Of a DNA stretch of 51,051 nt, positions 16,814 through 25,602 are shown piece by piece (position 1 is the stretch's first letter; each line of letters starts with the position of its first letter). The position numbers and the translations under genes are program-made. The stretch covers positions 1 through 51,051 of the forward strand of contig CALIBI010000010.1 of NCBI GenBank assembly GCA_938045815.1. The letters run 5' to 3'. Under the pieces are notes generated by a model. The model was given only the letters and a program-made list of their open reading frames with translations, did not search any database and had not been told where the DNA came from. The stretch comes from an uncultured Sulfolobales archaeon. GTDB lineage: Archaea; Thermoproteota; Thermoprotei_A; Sulfolobales; NBVN01.

Positions 16814-18457
16814 ATGCGCATCACTGGAAATTTCTTACTACCTATTATCCTGATTCTCCTAATAGTAGGTTCTATTTTAGCAATTTATTACGCCATAATG
16901 GAGACCGGTAATGTAGGTCCTGGGCTTCTACTTACGTTGAGTCTTTACGACGTTGATTTTGAGGAGAAAAAGCTAGTAGACGTGACTTCTACCATACTTA
17001 ATGATCCTGATGTTCTTATGTATTTAGAGGTTAATGCTATAACTCCACCGAGTCTTGAGTGGGAGGATATAGTAACGATAGCTAGAATCACGGCGAAACC
17101 CAGAAAAACTATATTTATTCGATCAGATGAGCTGCTTGAAGTTTCGAGAATGTGGGTTTCCTTATATAGCTCGAGGCACGGAAACCCTAAAACAACGTAT
17201 TCTGGACTAATAATTAGGTTATTCATTTATAACAGTAGTTCTGGTGACGTATTATTTGAAGCATACGATTCCATATCTTATAGACCAATTGAGGTAGTAG
17301 AGGGTAAAGCAATAAAAGTTACAGCAAGCTTACTAACGAAGTCTCAAAAATTCGTAAGACTTAATGTAAAACACGGTACCGTTACGCAATACGTAGCGTC
17401 GCAAGCAAGTATTGAGGAAGATGAAGTAGAGCCTTATCGTGGGTGTCACGTATATCGAGTACTTACGGCGGAAATTAAGCCGGAAGACACGTTCTCAGAG
17501 CTTCCAAGCAGCTACTTCAGGTACGTTGACGGTCGGTACTACGTGAAAACACCAGTAATGATTGTTGAGAACGTAAACCCAGAGAGTGCTACGCTTGCTT
17601 CATCTATCTCAATAATAATGATTGGGGCGAGTTCAGGAATCTACCCTACATTCACTTCTGGAAAAATACTCGAAAAAATAAATAATGGTGTAATGCCGAA
17701 CGTAACACTATGGAAAGGTAGTGGTTTCACGTGGGGAGGATCCACCTACTACTTCTTTAATAACCTTGGTCTAGTACCACCTCTCAGTAGCGCATGGATA
17801 TGGATATGGGCCAGACCTATTTACAGAACATACGCAGTCTACAGGAGGTGTTATTTGCTTCCTCCAATATATTTGAAAGATGACGTAGAGAATTTAATCG
17901 GGGACGTATTAACTAATGGTTCGAATATCCAAGGTGGTCAGGAATACGGGTCACCGCACAGTAACTTAATGCAGGCATTCTTCAACGGCACTAATATGAC
18001 ACTACTTCAAATTCCAGATACATATACAGAAGACGGAGATCTTGACCCCGATGAAAGTATAGTGCTGGATCAAATCTTTCTGCACCTTAATACTTGCAGA
18101 GATAATCCCGGGATAGGTATTCCAGCCGGAGCAATAGCAGCACTCGCTATATGTACCAAGCTAGAACTTCCTACTAGTGAGACAGCATGTGGAACTGCTA
18201 TAGCATTCACCTCAACATTTCAACTATCATTAATATCAGTACGGAGGATATCAGTATGGAGGTCTTCCATAATGATTATTGTAATCATAACCAATAACGG
18301 AGACGTGCCCTTTATTCCAAACGATACCGATACTGATGAGATTGTGTATGTAGCTGTAAGTAAGTATCAGTATAAGGTTGACCCACCTTTATGGTGTCCT
18401 TGGTGTAGTCCTTGCTATTACAACGTTCCTACAGGAATATATTTCAAGTGTGAATAA
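16814..18457 (+). CDS. Exported, probably glycosylated surface protein of unknown function
   Basis: A 547-residue protein with one N-terminal hydrophobic segment (FLLPIILILLIVGSILAIYYAI, residues 7-28) that acts as a signal or anchor, so the rest is probably outside the cell. The ectodomain is beta-rich, with at least six N-glycosylation sequons (NSS, NVT, NGS, NGT, NMT, NDT) and a cysteine-rich end (WCPWCSPCYY...KCE). There is a possible second hydrophobic stretch near 470-485. No family recognised. Flanks are gene-poor and carry a direct repeat, so it may be an acquired gene. It could also be a virus-derived or S-layer-associated protein. Confidence 0.75.
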   Translation: MRITGNFLLPIILILLIVGSILAIYYAIMETGNVGPGLLLTLSLYDVDFEEKKLVDVTSTILNDPDVLMYLEVNAITPPSLEWEDIVTIARITAKPRKTIFIRSDELLEVSRMWVSLYSSRHGNPKTTYSGLIIRLFIYNSSSGDVLFEAYDSISYRPIEVVEGKAIKVTASLLTKSQKFVRLNVKHGTVTQYVASQASIEEDEVEPYRGCHVYRVLTAEIKPEDTFSELPSSYFRYVDGRYYVKTPVMIVENVNPESATLASSISIIMIGASSGIYPTFTSGKILEKINNGVMPNVTLWKGSGFTWGGSTYYFFNNLGLVPPLSSAWIWIWARPIYRTYAVYRRCYLLPPIYLKDDVENLIGDVLTNGSNIQGGQEYGSPHSNLMQAFFNGTNMTLLQIPDTYTEDGDLDPDESIVLDQIFLHLNTCRDNPGIGIPAGAIAALAICTKLELPTSETACGTAIAFTSTFQLSLISVRRISVWRSSIMIIVIITNNGDVPFIPNDTDTDEIVYVAVSKYQYKVDPPLWCPWCSPCYYNVPTGIYFKCE

Positions 18458-18955
18458 GATCCTAAATAGTTTTTAATAATAATCTTTTGTTCCTAAATAC
18501 TTACCTCACATCCTTCCTGCTTAGGGATTTCTGCTTGTTGTAAGTCTCGCTATCTCTACGGATTCTTAAGTAATTATTGAGCCTAGTGGAAGGAGAGAAG
18601 GTAGTATTGTTTTAGGTGGTTTAGAGATTTACTCTCATCATTACCTAGAATTATTAAAAAGATCTAGAAAGCATTCCGATTTAGTGTTTATTCTGAGGTT
18701 ACGTGTTTGTGGTTATGTTTGGGGGATTTCTCTTTACTTACTTCTTTATTAGTGGTACGACTACTCCTGGAGAGGATTCACGTAGTGTTGGGTTTGAGGG
18801 AGTGCTCTGGTGTGTGGGTGTTTAGTAGTCTTGAGATGAAACTCTTCTAAGTAATTCTGTCTTTAATGCTTTTAGAGATGTTGTTAAGGGGTTTCTTAAG
18901 CTTTAAAGTGATTTTATTGATGTGGGGGTATTTAAAACTTGCGGTATTAACTCAT
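18458..18955. other. About 500 bases without a supported gene
   Basis: Contains the right repeat copy and the promoter of the methyltransferase gene (TATTTAAAACT at 18929-18939). The ORF-track extension of the methyltransferase from 18866 lies in this region but looks non-coding. Nothing else recognised. Confidence 0.5.
18522..18542 (+). repeat. Right copy of the 21-nt near-perfect direct repeat
   Basis: TAGGGATTTCTGCTTGTTGTA, same orientation as the copy at 16665, 1.86 kb apart. Sequence similarity does not extend beyond the repeat. Confidence 0.6.
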
Positions 18956-19660
18956 ATGAAGGTCTTGAAGTCTGGAAGAATTGCTGGGGTTGTGGATTTG
19001 ATGGATTATGACGCGATAGCTGAGGGTTATAGGAGGAGGTCTTGGGAGATAGTAGGTAAGATATTGAGATACGACACGAGATGGTTTGCTGACTTAGGTT
19101 CCGGTCCGGGACAGAATTCCAGATACTTAGCTTCTATCAATGATTTGGTGAGGGGTGTTCTAGTAGATATCTCTATTAACATGATATATAGATCTCTCAA
19201 AGAAACTCCTGAGTTTCTTCAGCATAGGCTATACCCAGTATTAGCTGATATGAGGGAATTACCGGTGAGAACAGGTTCTATGGATTCATTACTCCTCGTA
19301 GCTGCACTTCATCACGTGGTGCCTCGTGCTGATCGCTTAAGAACGTTACGTGAGTGTTATAGAGTCTTAAAGGATAATGGGTTATTACTAGTTGTTGTGT
19401 GGGCTAGGTGGCAGAAATCCTTACTCCTAGAAGTAGTGAGAGATCTGCTATCTTACGTCTTGCGTAAGAAGGAGAGTTTGTGGGATATTACTAGGTGTTC
19501 TCAAGCTGCTTGCAGAGTATACCACCTCTACAGTGTTAGAGAGCTAGAGAAAGAATTAGAAATTGCTGGATTCGAAATACTTGAGAAAGGTGTTTACGTG
19601 CCTGAGGGGAGTAAGGGACCACTAAACAAGAACTACTACTGCTTAGCAATCAAGACTTAA
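18956..19660 (+). CDS. Class I SAM-dependent methyltransferase (Trm9-like)
   Basis: SAM-binding motif I is FADLGSGPGQNSRYLA; motif II/III region is LYPVLADMRELPVRTGSMDSLLLVAALHHV, followed by ECYRVLKDNGLLLVVVWARWQ, the Methyltransf_11 pattern. MDYDAIAEGYRRRSWEIV at the start and HLYSVRELEKELEIAGFEI near the end resemble Trm9-like tRNA wobble-uridine methyltransferases. The ORF track starts at 18866, but TATTTAAAACT ends 17 bases before ATG 18956, which fits a leaderless start there. It lies next to and convergent with elp3, which makes a cm5U-derived carboxymethyl substrate in tRNA, supporting (not proving) a shared wobble-modification pathway. Confidence 0.78.
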   Translation: MKVLKSGRIAGVVDLMDYDAIAEGYRRRSWEIVGKILRYDTRWFADLGSGPGQNSRYLASINDLVRGVLVDISINMIYRSLKETPEFLQHRLYPVLADMRELPVRTGSMDSLLLVAALHHVVPRADRLRTLRECYRVLKDNGLLLVVVWARWQKSLLLEVVRDLLSYVLRKKESLWDITRCSQAACRVYHLYSVRELEKELEIAGFEILEKGVYVPEGSKGPLNKNYYCLAIKT

Positions 19661-21116
19661 GATTCTTATGCATGTAGGGTGAGTTCTGGAGCTTCCTATA
19701 ACCTAGGGATCTGTAATAATCACGTACACCAACACCAGACAAGACTAGTATTTCTCTGGCGTCATACTCCTCAACAGCTATTCTCTCAGCCTCAAGAAGA
19801 AGCTTCTTACCGAAACCTCTGTGCTGTAATTCTAGATTTGTGTGAGGCTCATCCCCCGGAGCTAGAGGCACTCCATAAACATGCAATTCACGAATTAAGG
19901 CTTTCCCCCCACCAGCTACTTCAGGTCTGTGAGCGTGTTGTGATGGTATTCTTAACCTAAGTATCCCTGCAACAACATCTCCTTCAGGATCTTCTATAGA
20001 GAGGAATTCCTCTATACCATCACTAGCCTCATACCTCATCCTACGGAGTTCTAGGGTTTCGAGTCTAGGAATAATCCCTCTCTTCATTAAAGCCCTGCCA
20101 GCCTCTCTCCACCTAATTTCTCTTATCTTAATTCCCTCCCTCACACACCTCTCCTCAATCAATTCTCTTAGATTCCCTTTCCTGGGACCGTCAATTATTA
20201 TTTGTGCTGGCACGTCTCTCTGAACTCTCTGAATCCTAACGTACTCAGGAATATACCTATACATTTCTGAAATTAGCTTTACAGCTTCCTCATCACTTAA
20301 CGCCCTATACTCACCCCTCACCCACATTTTGTGGAGTTCTGTCCCCGCAATAACTAGGGTTGGGTATATCTTGAGGTAGTCTGGTCTGAAGCTCGAGTCA
20401 CTGAATATCGTTTTAATTACCTCAATATCTCTGTTGGGGTCACTGCCTGGAAGTCCAGGCATTACGTGGTAGGCTACCTTAAACCCAGAGTCTTTCAGGA
20501 TGCGGGTAGATTTAATGACGTCGGACACGCTATGACCTCTCTTAATTAGTGTTAAGACGTCATCATATATACTCTGAACTCCTAACTCTACCTTAGTAGC
20601 TCCGAACCTAAGCATTAAGTCCGCGTGTTTTTCTAGTCCCCAATCCGGCCGTGTCTCTATAGTTAAGCCAACACACCTCACCGAAGCTTTCTCATTTCTT
20701 TCTTGCTCCGCCTCAAGAGTAGTTTTTGTTGGTGATTGAGTATCTGGGAAGTCATTCATAGCTCTATAAATCTCGGTGATGAAAAATTCCTGATAGTCTT
20801 GAGGGTAAGCGAGGAAGGTACCACCCATAACAATCACCTCAACCTTAGAAGGATACCAACCAATATAGTCTCTATACTGCTTTAGCCTAACCTGAACTTG
20901 AAGGTATGGATCGTAATTAACTCTCCTAGCTCTCATTAAGGCTGGCTCATCCCCAATATATGATTGAGGGGTGCCATACTCGACGCCGCCAGGACAGTAA
21001 ATACACCTACCGTGGGGGCACTCGTAGGGCTTAGCCATAACAGCCACAGTAGCGACTCCGGAGAGGATTCTAGTCATTTTCTTTATTCTTACTTCCTCAC
21101 ACGTCAACGACTTCAC
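19650..21116 (-). CDS. elp3: Elp3-type tRNA uridine(34) carboxymethyltransferase (radical SAM/acetyltransferase)
   Basis: Archaeal Elp3 makes the 5-carboxymethyl group on wobble uridine 34 from acetyl-CoA. The [4Fe-4S] cysteines lie in CPHGRCIYC (C33, C38, C41), followed by GGVEYGTPQSYIGDEPALMRA; the radical-SAM barrel includes IETRPDWG and YHVMPGLPGSD; the C-terminal GNAT domain has RGFGKKLLLEAERIA and LSGVGVRDYYRSLGY. At 488 residues it lacks much of the N-terminal tRNA-binding extension of many archaeal homologues (roughly 510-550). Start GTG; the gene lies 25 bases behind uppP on the same strand. Confidence 0.95.
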   Translation of the reverse strand: MKSLTCEEVRIKKMTRILSGVATVAVMAKPYECPHGRCIYCPGGVEYGTPQSYIGDEPALMRARRVNYDPYLQVQVRLKQYRDYIGWYPSKVEVIVMGGTFLAYPQDYQEFFITEIYRAMNDFPDTQSPTKTTLEAEQERNEKASVRCVGLTIETRPDWGLEKHADLMLRFGATKVELGVQSIYDDVLTLIKRGHSVSDVIKSTRILKDSGFKVAYHVMPGLPGSDPNRDIEVIKTIFSDSSFRPDYLKIYPTLVIAGTELHKMWVRGEYRALSDEEAVKLISEMYRYIPEYVRIQRVQRDVPAQIIIDGPRKGNLRELIEERCVREGIKIREIRWREAGRALMKRGIIPRLETLELRRMRYEASDGIEEFLSIEDPEGDVVAGILRLRIPSQHAHRPEVAGGGKALIRELHVYGVPLAPGDEPHTNLELQHRGFGKKLLLEAERIAVEEYDAREILVLSGVGVRDYYRSLGYRKLQNSPYMHKNLKS

Positions 21117-21141
21117 TCCATTAAATAGAGACTTAGAGATC

Positions 21142-21933
21142 TTAAGTTGTTTTTAGGATAATTCCTAACAACCCAGCAATTAACGTGATTAGAGACATGG
21201 ATAAGATGAGTTTTTGCGAGTACCTTAGCGAGAGCTTCAGTAAATACTTGATCGTGAGAAGCCCAACTACGGCTGAGACTAGGAAAGCTACTAATAAGTT
21301 GCTAGCAGGCTCCATCGCTATAGTTCTGGAGGTGTAGAGCGCTAGTAGAGCTCCTCCAAGATTAGCTGGAATAGAAGCTAAGAAACTTAATTTCATAGCA
21401 TCTTCTAACCTGTAATTCATGAAAATCAACGCTATGATCGTAGAACCAGACCTACTCACTCCAGGTAATACTGCGAGAGATTGTGCTATACCAAAAAACA
21501 CGGAATCTACTAAGTCAACATTATCTATAGTCTTAACACCCTCACTCCGTCCTCTCCTCATAAAATACTGAAGCAACAGAAGCAAACCAACCAACAATGT
21601 AATGATTGAGGTGTTGAGACTCGACAAAAACATGTAGGTAATGATGAATATCGGAAGACCGAAAAGACCTGTCACGAAAGTAGATACAAGAAGAAACTTA
21701 AGCAGGTAGTTATAACGAAAAACTTGAGCAAGAATCTTCCTGAAAAACACTACCGCAGCAACTATTGTACCTCCTTGAAGAGCTATAGCTAAGAGATAAG
21801 ACTCTAGTGGAGGAGCACCACCAACAAAACTCGCGAACAGCATTAAGATGGTTTTGCTTGAGACAGGCAACCACTCGAAAACTCCCTGCAGAAAACCAAT
21901 CACTACGTAAAACCACGTATCCAAGCTCCACAC
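21142..21933 (-). CDS. uppP: UppP/BacA-like undecaprenyl(polyprenyl)-diphosphate phosphatase
   Basis: An integral membrane enzyme of 263 residues with about eight hydrophobic segments. Family motifs are GFLQGVFEWLPVSSKT near the N-terminus (the usual (E)FLPVSS motif) and LPGVSRSGSTIIAL in the middle. In archaea it probably recycles the dolichyl/polyprenyl diphosphate carrier used for glycan transfer. The start overlaps no neighbour; its promoter is divergent to the HEPN-MNT pair. Confidence 0.9.
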   Translation of the reverse strand: MWSLDTWFYVVIGFLQGVFEWLPVSSKTILMLFASFVGGAPPLESYLLAIALQGGTIVAAVVFFRKILAQVFRYNYLLKFLLVSTFVTGLFGLPIFIITYMFLSSLNTSIITLLVGLLLLLQYFMRRGRSEGVKTIDNVDLVDSVFFGIAQSLAVLPGVSRSGSTIIALIFMNYRLEDAMKLSFLASIPANLGGALLALYTSRTIAMEPASNLLVAFLVSAVVGLLTIKYLLKLSLRYSQKLILSMSLITLIAGLLGIILKTT

Positions 21934-21987
21934 CTTAACTCAAACTCACTAAGTATGTTATTTAGCTTTAAACATTAATTACTAAGG

Positions 21988-22383
21988 GTGGGGTTTGTGT
22001 CTAGTGAGGAAGCAGAGATTCTACGAGTGAGGGCGGAGGAATTCCTACTTAACGCTGAGAGGTTATTCAACGAAGGTTTTTACGATTTATGTGTATTCAA
22101 CTTAGAACAGTTTTGTCAGCTCGTACTGAAATACAAACTACTTATTAAGACAGGTGCTTACCCCAGAACACATTCTATAGTCAGGCTCTTAAGAGACTTA
22201 TCTATGATTCACCAAGAAGTCAGTGAGCTACTTACTAGGGAGGAATACCTAATACTACTAACTAAGCTTGAGGATGCATACATAAGTGCTAGATACTTCC
22301 CCCGCAGGCACGAAAACGTGGAAGCAAGAGTTCTTTTGAGATTCGTGAAGGAGGTGTTTAAACCTATTGTCGAACGCGTTTAG
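21988..22383 (+). CDS. HEPN-domain protein, toxin of a HEPN-MNT pair
   Basis: A 131-residue helical protein. ADAYISARYFPRRHE near 98-110 contains the R-x(4-6)-H motif (R102, H108) of RNase-type HEPN toxins, and the earlier FNLEQFCQLVLKYKLLIKTGAYPRTHSIVRLL is typical of the family. It overlaps the nucleotidyltransferase gene by 17 bases, the standard arrangement of this toxin-antitoxin type, in which the MNT partner silences the HEPN protein. Starts at GTG 21988 or 21997; a TATA-like AGCTTTAAAC lies about 25 bases upstream, suggesting a leaderless transcript. Confidence 0.87.
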   Translation: MGFVSSEEAEILRVRAEEFLLNAERLFNEGFYDLCVFNLEQFCQLVLKYKLLIKTGAYPRTHSIVRLLRDLSMIHQEVSELLTREEYLILLTKLEDAYISARYFPRRHENVEARVLLRFVKEVFKPIVERV

Positions 22384-22711
22384 CATATACATAGAAAGAG
22401 CTAAGAAGTTTTTAAGAATTGCTGAGAATCTTTCCGCAGTAGCTAAAGAAATAAAAGAGCTTGCCAAAAACTACTGGCCAGAAGCTAGAGTATACGTATT
22501 CGGTTCAGTTGCTAGAAAAGAATACACTGCAGGAAGCGATATAGATATACTAATAGTAATCGAGAATTACGACATAGAAGAAAAATACAAATTTAAAGCT
22601 AAGGTCGCCACAATTACAGACCTACCAATACAGCTACATATAGCAACCAAAAAAGAATTTGAGAAATGGTACCTAAGATTCATTCCTCAGACTGAGTTAA
22701 TAGAAATTTAA
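22367..22711 (+). CDS. MNT-type nucleotidyltransferase, antitoxin partner of the HEPN protein
   Basis: A 114-residue minimal nucleotidyltransferase: YVFGSVARKEYTAGSDIDILIVIE supplies GSxA and the catalytic SDxD pair. The probable activity is AMPylation of the HEPN toxin, known from HEPN-MNT systems. The TTG start at 22367 lies within the HEPN gene and is preceded 10 bases earlier by GGAGGTG, which supports it. The pair looks intact. Confidence 0.9.
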   Translation: MSNAFSIYIERAKKFLRIAENLSAVAKEIKELAKNYWPEARVYVFGSVARKEYTAGSDIDILIVIENYDIEEKYKFKAKVATITDLPIQLHIATKKEFEKWYLRFIPQTELIEI

Positions 22712-22880
22712 AAGCATTATAACGTGAGGAATTATTAACCTAGAGATATCTACTGTGTTCTTCATCACGTAATCAGGTAGGAATAGCGGGCTAAGAACAT
22801 AATTCCGGTCTACTGCCGGGTAAGTAGGATTAGATAAGCACACAACATATTTAGTGTGAGTGTTTGTTGGTTTGCGAGAA

Positions 22881-22968
22881 TGGCGCCGGGGGCGGGATTT
22901 GAACCCGCGCGGGCGTGAAGCCCACTGGCTCTCAAGGCCAGCCCCTTAGACCGCTCGGGCACCCCGGC
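22881..22968 (-). tRNA. tRNA-Ser(TGA)
   Basis: Class II tRNA: acceptor GCCGGGG/CCCCGGC, anticodon stem CTGGC/GCCAG around loop CTTGAGA (anticodon TGA), a long variable arm, and T-arm GCGGGTTCAAATCCCGC. CCA is encoded. No intron. A TATA-like TTTAAAATTT lies about 27 bases upstream. Confidence 0.95.
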
Positions 22969-23053
22969 TAATTAATTACTTATATCAGAAATTTTAAAGT
23001 TAAGGAATTATTTTCCGTATTGAAAATACTTATTTAGGGATTATGTTTTAGTT

Positions 23054-23365
23054 TTATCTGAGTAGTTCTACCTCGATGTATACGTCGTCAGGTATTCTTA
23101 TTCTCATTATTTGCCTCATTACTCTCTCATCTGCGTCAATGTCTACCAGTCTCTTATGTATTCTCATCTCCCATTTCTCGTAGACTTTTGTTCCTTCCCC
23201 GTGTGGTAATCGTAGGATGGGTACTACTAAGCGTTTGGTAGGTAGTGGTACTGGGCCCTTGATCCTTACTCCAGCTTTCTTAGCTATGTCGACTAAGCTA
23301 GCGGTTACTTCGTTTAGGTGTTCCATATTGGTACTCCAAAGCCTTATTCTCACTTTTGATGTCAT
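23054..23365 (-). CDS. rps10: Ribosomal protein uS10
   Basis: A 103-residue small-subunit protein; KVRIRLWSTNMEHLNEVTASLVDIAKKAGVRIKGPVPLPTKRL and KWEMRIHKRLVDI are characteristic. It follows EF-1A in the same direction, as in other archaea, and is the last protein gene of the downstream half of the str operon, before tRNA-Ser on the same strand. Confidence 0.97.
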   Translation of the reverse strand: MTSKVRIRLWSTNMEHLNEVTASLVDIAKKAGVRIKGPVPLPTKRLVVPILRLPHGEGTKVYEKWEMRIHKRLVDIDADERVMRQIMRIRIPDDVYIEVELLR

Positions 23366-23391
23366 TAACGTTACCCTGCTGACTTAGTGAC

Positions 23392-24702
23392 TTACTTCTT
23401 TACTTCGGCTGGCGCTACGTCTATGATTACTCCAATTCCTACAGTCTTACCCATATCTCTCATAGCGAATCTTCCTAGCTGCGGTATCTCGCTGTATTTC
23501 TCTACCACCATAGGCTTTATAGGCTGGAACTTCATTATCGCTGATTCACCGACTTTAATGAATTGCGGGTTCTTCTCAGCTATCTGGCCTGTTTTAGGAT
23601 CTAACTTACCAACAATCTCTGTTATCTTAGCAGCTACTGATGCTGTGTGTGCGTGGATTACTGGTGTGTATCCTACGTGGATTGCTGTCGGGTGGTAAAC
23701 CACGTAAACTCTGGCAGTAAACTCTTTAACTACTGTTGGCGGGTTCTGCGGGTGGCCTGCTACGTCACCTCTCTTTATGTCTGTCTTTGATACGCCTTTA
23801 ACGTTAAACCCTATGTTGTCACCAGGTAATGCCTCCTCCATCTTCTCGTGATGCATTTCTATAGACCTGACCTCTCCTGAAACGCCTGCCGGCATGAAGA
23901 CTACTGTGTCACCTACCCTCAACCTTCCTGTCTCAACCCTACCAACAGGAACAGTACCGACACCAGTTATTGAGTACACTTCCTGAACAGGTATTCTAAG
24001 CGGCTTGTCAACAGGTTTAGGCGGTGGCTGCATAGAGTCGAGAGCCTCAACTAGGGTAGGACCGTTGTACCACGGCATATTAGGCGTCCTATCTACTAGA
24101 TTCTCACCTAACCACCCAGATACTGGGACGAACGGTATCGTCTCTACCTTATAACCCAGCCCTCTCATGAACTTCTTCAAACTGTCAACTATCTTGAGAT
24201 ACCTGTCCTTACTGAAGGGGGGCTCAGTTATGTCCATCTTAGTTATGGCCACCACGACTTGATCAATACCCATAGTCCTAGCCAACACTATGTGCTCCAT
24301 TGTTTGTCCTTCCCTACTCATCCCGGCCTCAAACTCACCTGTCTTAGCAGACACCACCAGGAGTGCCGCGTCAGCCTGACTAGCACCAGTAATCATGTTT
24401 TTAACGAAGTCTCTGTGCCCCGGTGCATCGATGATTGTCCAGTAATACTTGGGGGTCTCGAATTTCATGAAGCTGAGAGCTATCGTGAGGCCTCTCTCCC
24501 TCTCTTCTTTCAGTTTATCGAGGAACCACGCATACTTCTCTGACTCCTTACCGGATTTCTTAGCAGCTTCCTCAACCTCCTTAACCATCTTAGGATCAAG
24601 AGCTCCTAGCTTAAGTAAGGTGTGCCCTACTAAGGTGCTCTTACCGTGGTCTACGTGACCTATTACCACCAAGTTCATGTGTTCTTTTTTCGGCCTACTC
24701 AT
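23392..24702 (-). CDS. tuf: Translation elongation factor 1A
   Basis: A 436-residue GTPase delivering aminoacyl-tRNA to the ribosome. G1 GHVDHGKST (14-22), G3 DAPGHRDF, G4 TKMD, and domains II/III are complete. A separate promoter is likely: the 75-base gap after uS7 contains AAATTTTATAAGG, and AAGGTGAGG stands before the ATG, so the gene can be transcribed at high level independently of the upstream operon. Confidence 0.98.
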   Translation of the reverse strand: MSRPKKEHMNLVVIGHVDHGKSTLVGHTLLKLGALDPKMVKEVEEAAKKSGKESEKYAWFLDKLKEERERGLTIALSFMKFETPKYYWTIIDAPGHRDFVKNMITGASQADAALLVVSAKTGEFEAGMSREGQTMEHIVLARTMGIDQVVVAITKMDITEPPFSKDRYLKIVDSLKKFMRGLGYKVETIPFVPVSGWLGENLVDRTPNMPWYNGPTLVEALDSMQPPPKPVDKPLRIPVQEVYSITGVGTVPVGRVETGRLRVGDTVVFMPAGVSGEVRSIEMHHEKMEEALPGDNIGFNVKGVSKTDIKRGDVAGHPQNPPTVVKEFTARVYVVYHPTAIHVGYTPVIHAHTASVAAKITEIVGKLDPKTGQIAEKNPQFIKVGESAIMKFQPIKPMVVEKYSEIPQLGRFAMRDMGKTVGIGVIIDVAPAEVKK

Positions 24703-24738
24703 ACATCCTCACCTTACATCACATAGATAGTTCCACAT

Positions 24739-24753
24739 ACCTTATAAAATTTT
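24739..24753 (-). promoter_or_regulatory. TATA element for the EF-1A/uS10 transcript
   Basis: On the minus strand ATAAAATTTTATAAGG lies about 40 bases from the EF-1A start, followed by a 20-base leader with ribosome-binding site AAGGTGAGG. It is the only AT-rich promoter-like block in the gap. Confidence 0.5.
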
Positions 24754-24777
24754 ATGAACGAACTTAAAAATACGTTT

Positions 24778-25383
24778 TCATCTAGAACTTAGAGCTATCC
24801 TTTCTATCTCTTCTTTCTTAGATATCGCGTAACTCTTGGGGTCGTTGTTAGCCGCAGCCATAATCTCTTCAGCAAGACACTCAGCAATAGACTTAGTAGA
24901 TCTGAAGGCAGACTCCCTAGCTCCGTCAGTCATGAACCTGAGAGCTAAGTCCACCCTCCTCAAAGGAGAAACATCTACAGCGACATGATAGACGATACCA
25001 CCATACATGATTCTGGTAGTCTCTTCACGAGGTCCTGCATTCTCTATAGCTCTCACAAGAACTTGCAGAGGGTTCTCCCCAGTCTTGAGCTCTATGAGTT
25101 CAAAAGCTCTCTTAACTATGTTGTAAGCTAAGTGCTTCTTACCAGTATTTCTTCCGTGCTTCATCAACTGATTAATTAATCTCTCAACGATAGGTACGTT
25201 AGCTTTACCAAATCTCTGGTGTTCGTGCCTACCACCAGTATGAGGAACGTAAACAGGTCTCAGAGATATATATTTCTTCAAGCTAGGATCTCTAACAACT
25301 ATTTTCTCATAACCCCACCTACCAAACAGCTTCACTTCAACAGACCTTATACCTGCATTCTCGAGTTCTCCCATCCTCCTCAA
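24778..25383 (-). CDS. rps7: Ribosomal protein uS7
   Basis: A 201-residue small-subunit head protein. [41 protein letters not shown] and the C-terminal ...[16 protein letters not shown] are typical. It should directly follow uS12 but is separated from it by an opposite-strand gene, so it needs its own promoter: TTATAAATC about 28 bases upstream of the start. Starts may be TTG 25383 or ATG 25374; GAGGAGG lies between them. Confidence 0.97.
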   Translation of the reverse strand: MRRMGELENAGIRSVEVKLFGRWGYEKIVVRDPSLKKYISLRPVYVPHTGGRHEHQRFGKANVPIVERLINQLMKHGRNTGKKHLAYNIVKRAFELIELKTGENPLQVLVRAIENAGPREETTRIMYGGIVYHVAVDVSPLRRVDLALRFMTDGARESAFRSTKSIAECLAEEIMAAANNDPKSYAISKKEEIERIALSSR

Positions 25384-25602
25384 CCTAACCTAAAAAGTAC
25401 CTTACAGATTTATAAGGATTTCTCTAAGACACAAGTAATGTACTCTAAGCCCACGCGTCGGCTTACCGAAACCATAACCTCTCGAGTCGAAATAAAACCT
25501 TGAAACTAAAGTTTATAATCCCCTGTAACAAGAAAGCTAGGAGTGCGGTAGCACGGCAGCACATAGGTACGTAACGTACAACGAGTAGCAGGTGGTAACG
25601 TA

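Noticed and set aside
22755-22795. Minus-strand CTGA-TTAC-GTGATGA resembling a D'-C' pair
   Set aside because: No C box 12 nt upstream and no D box 12 nt downstream, so the architecture is incomplete.
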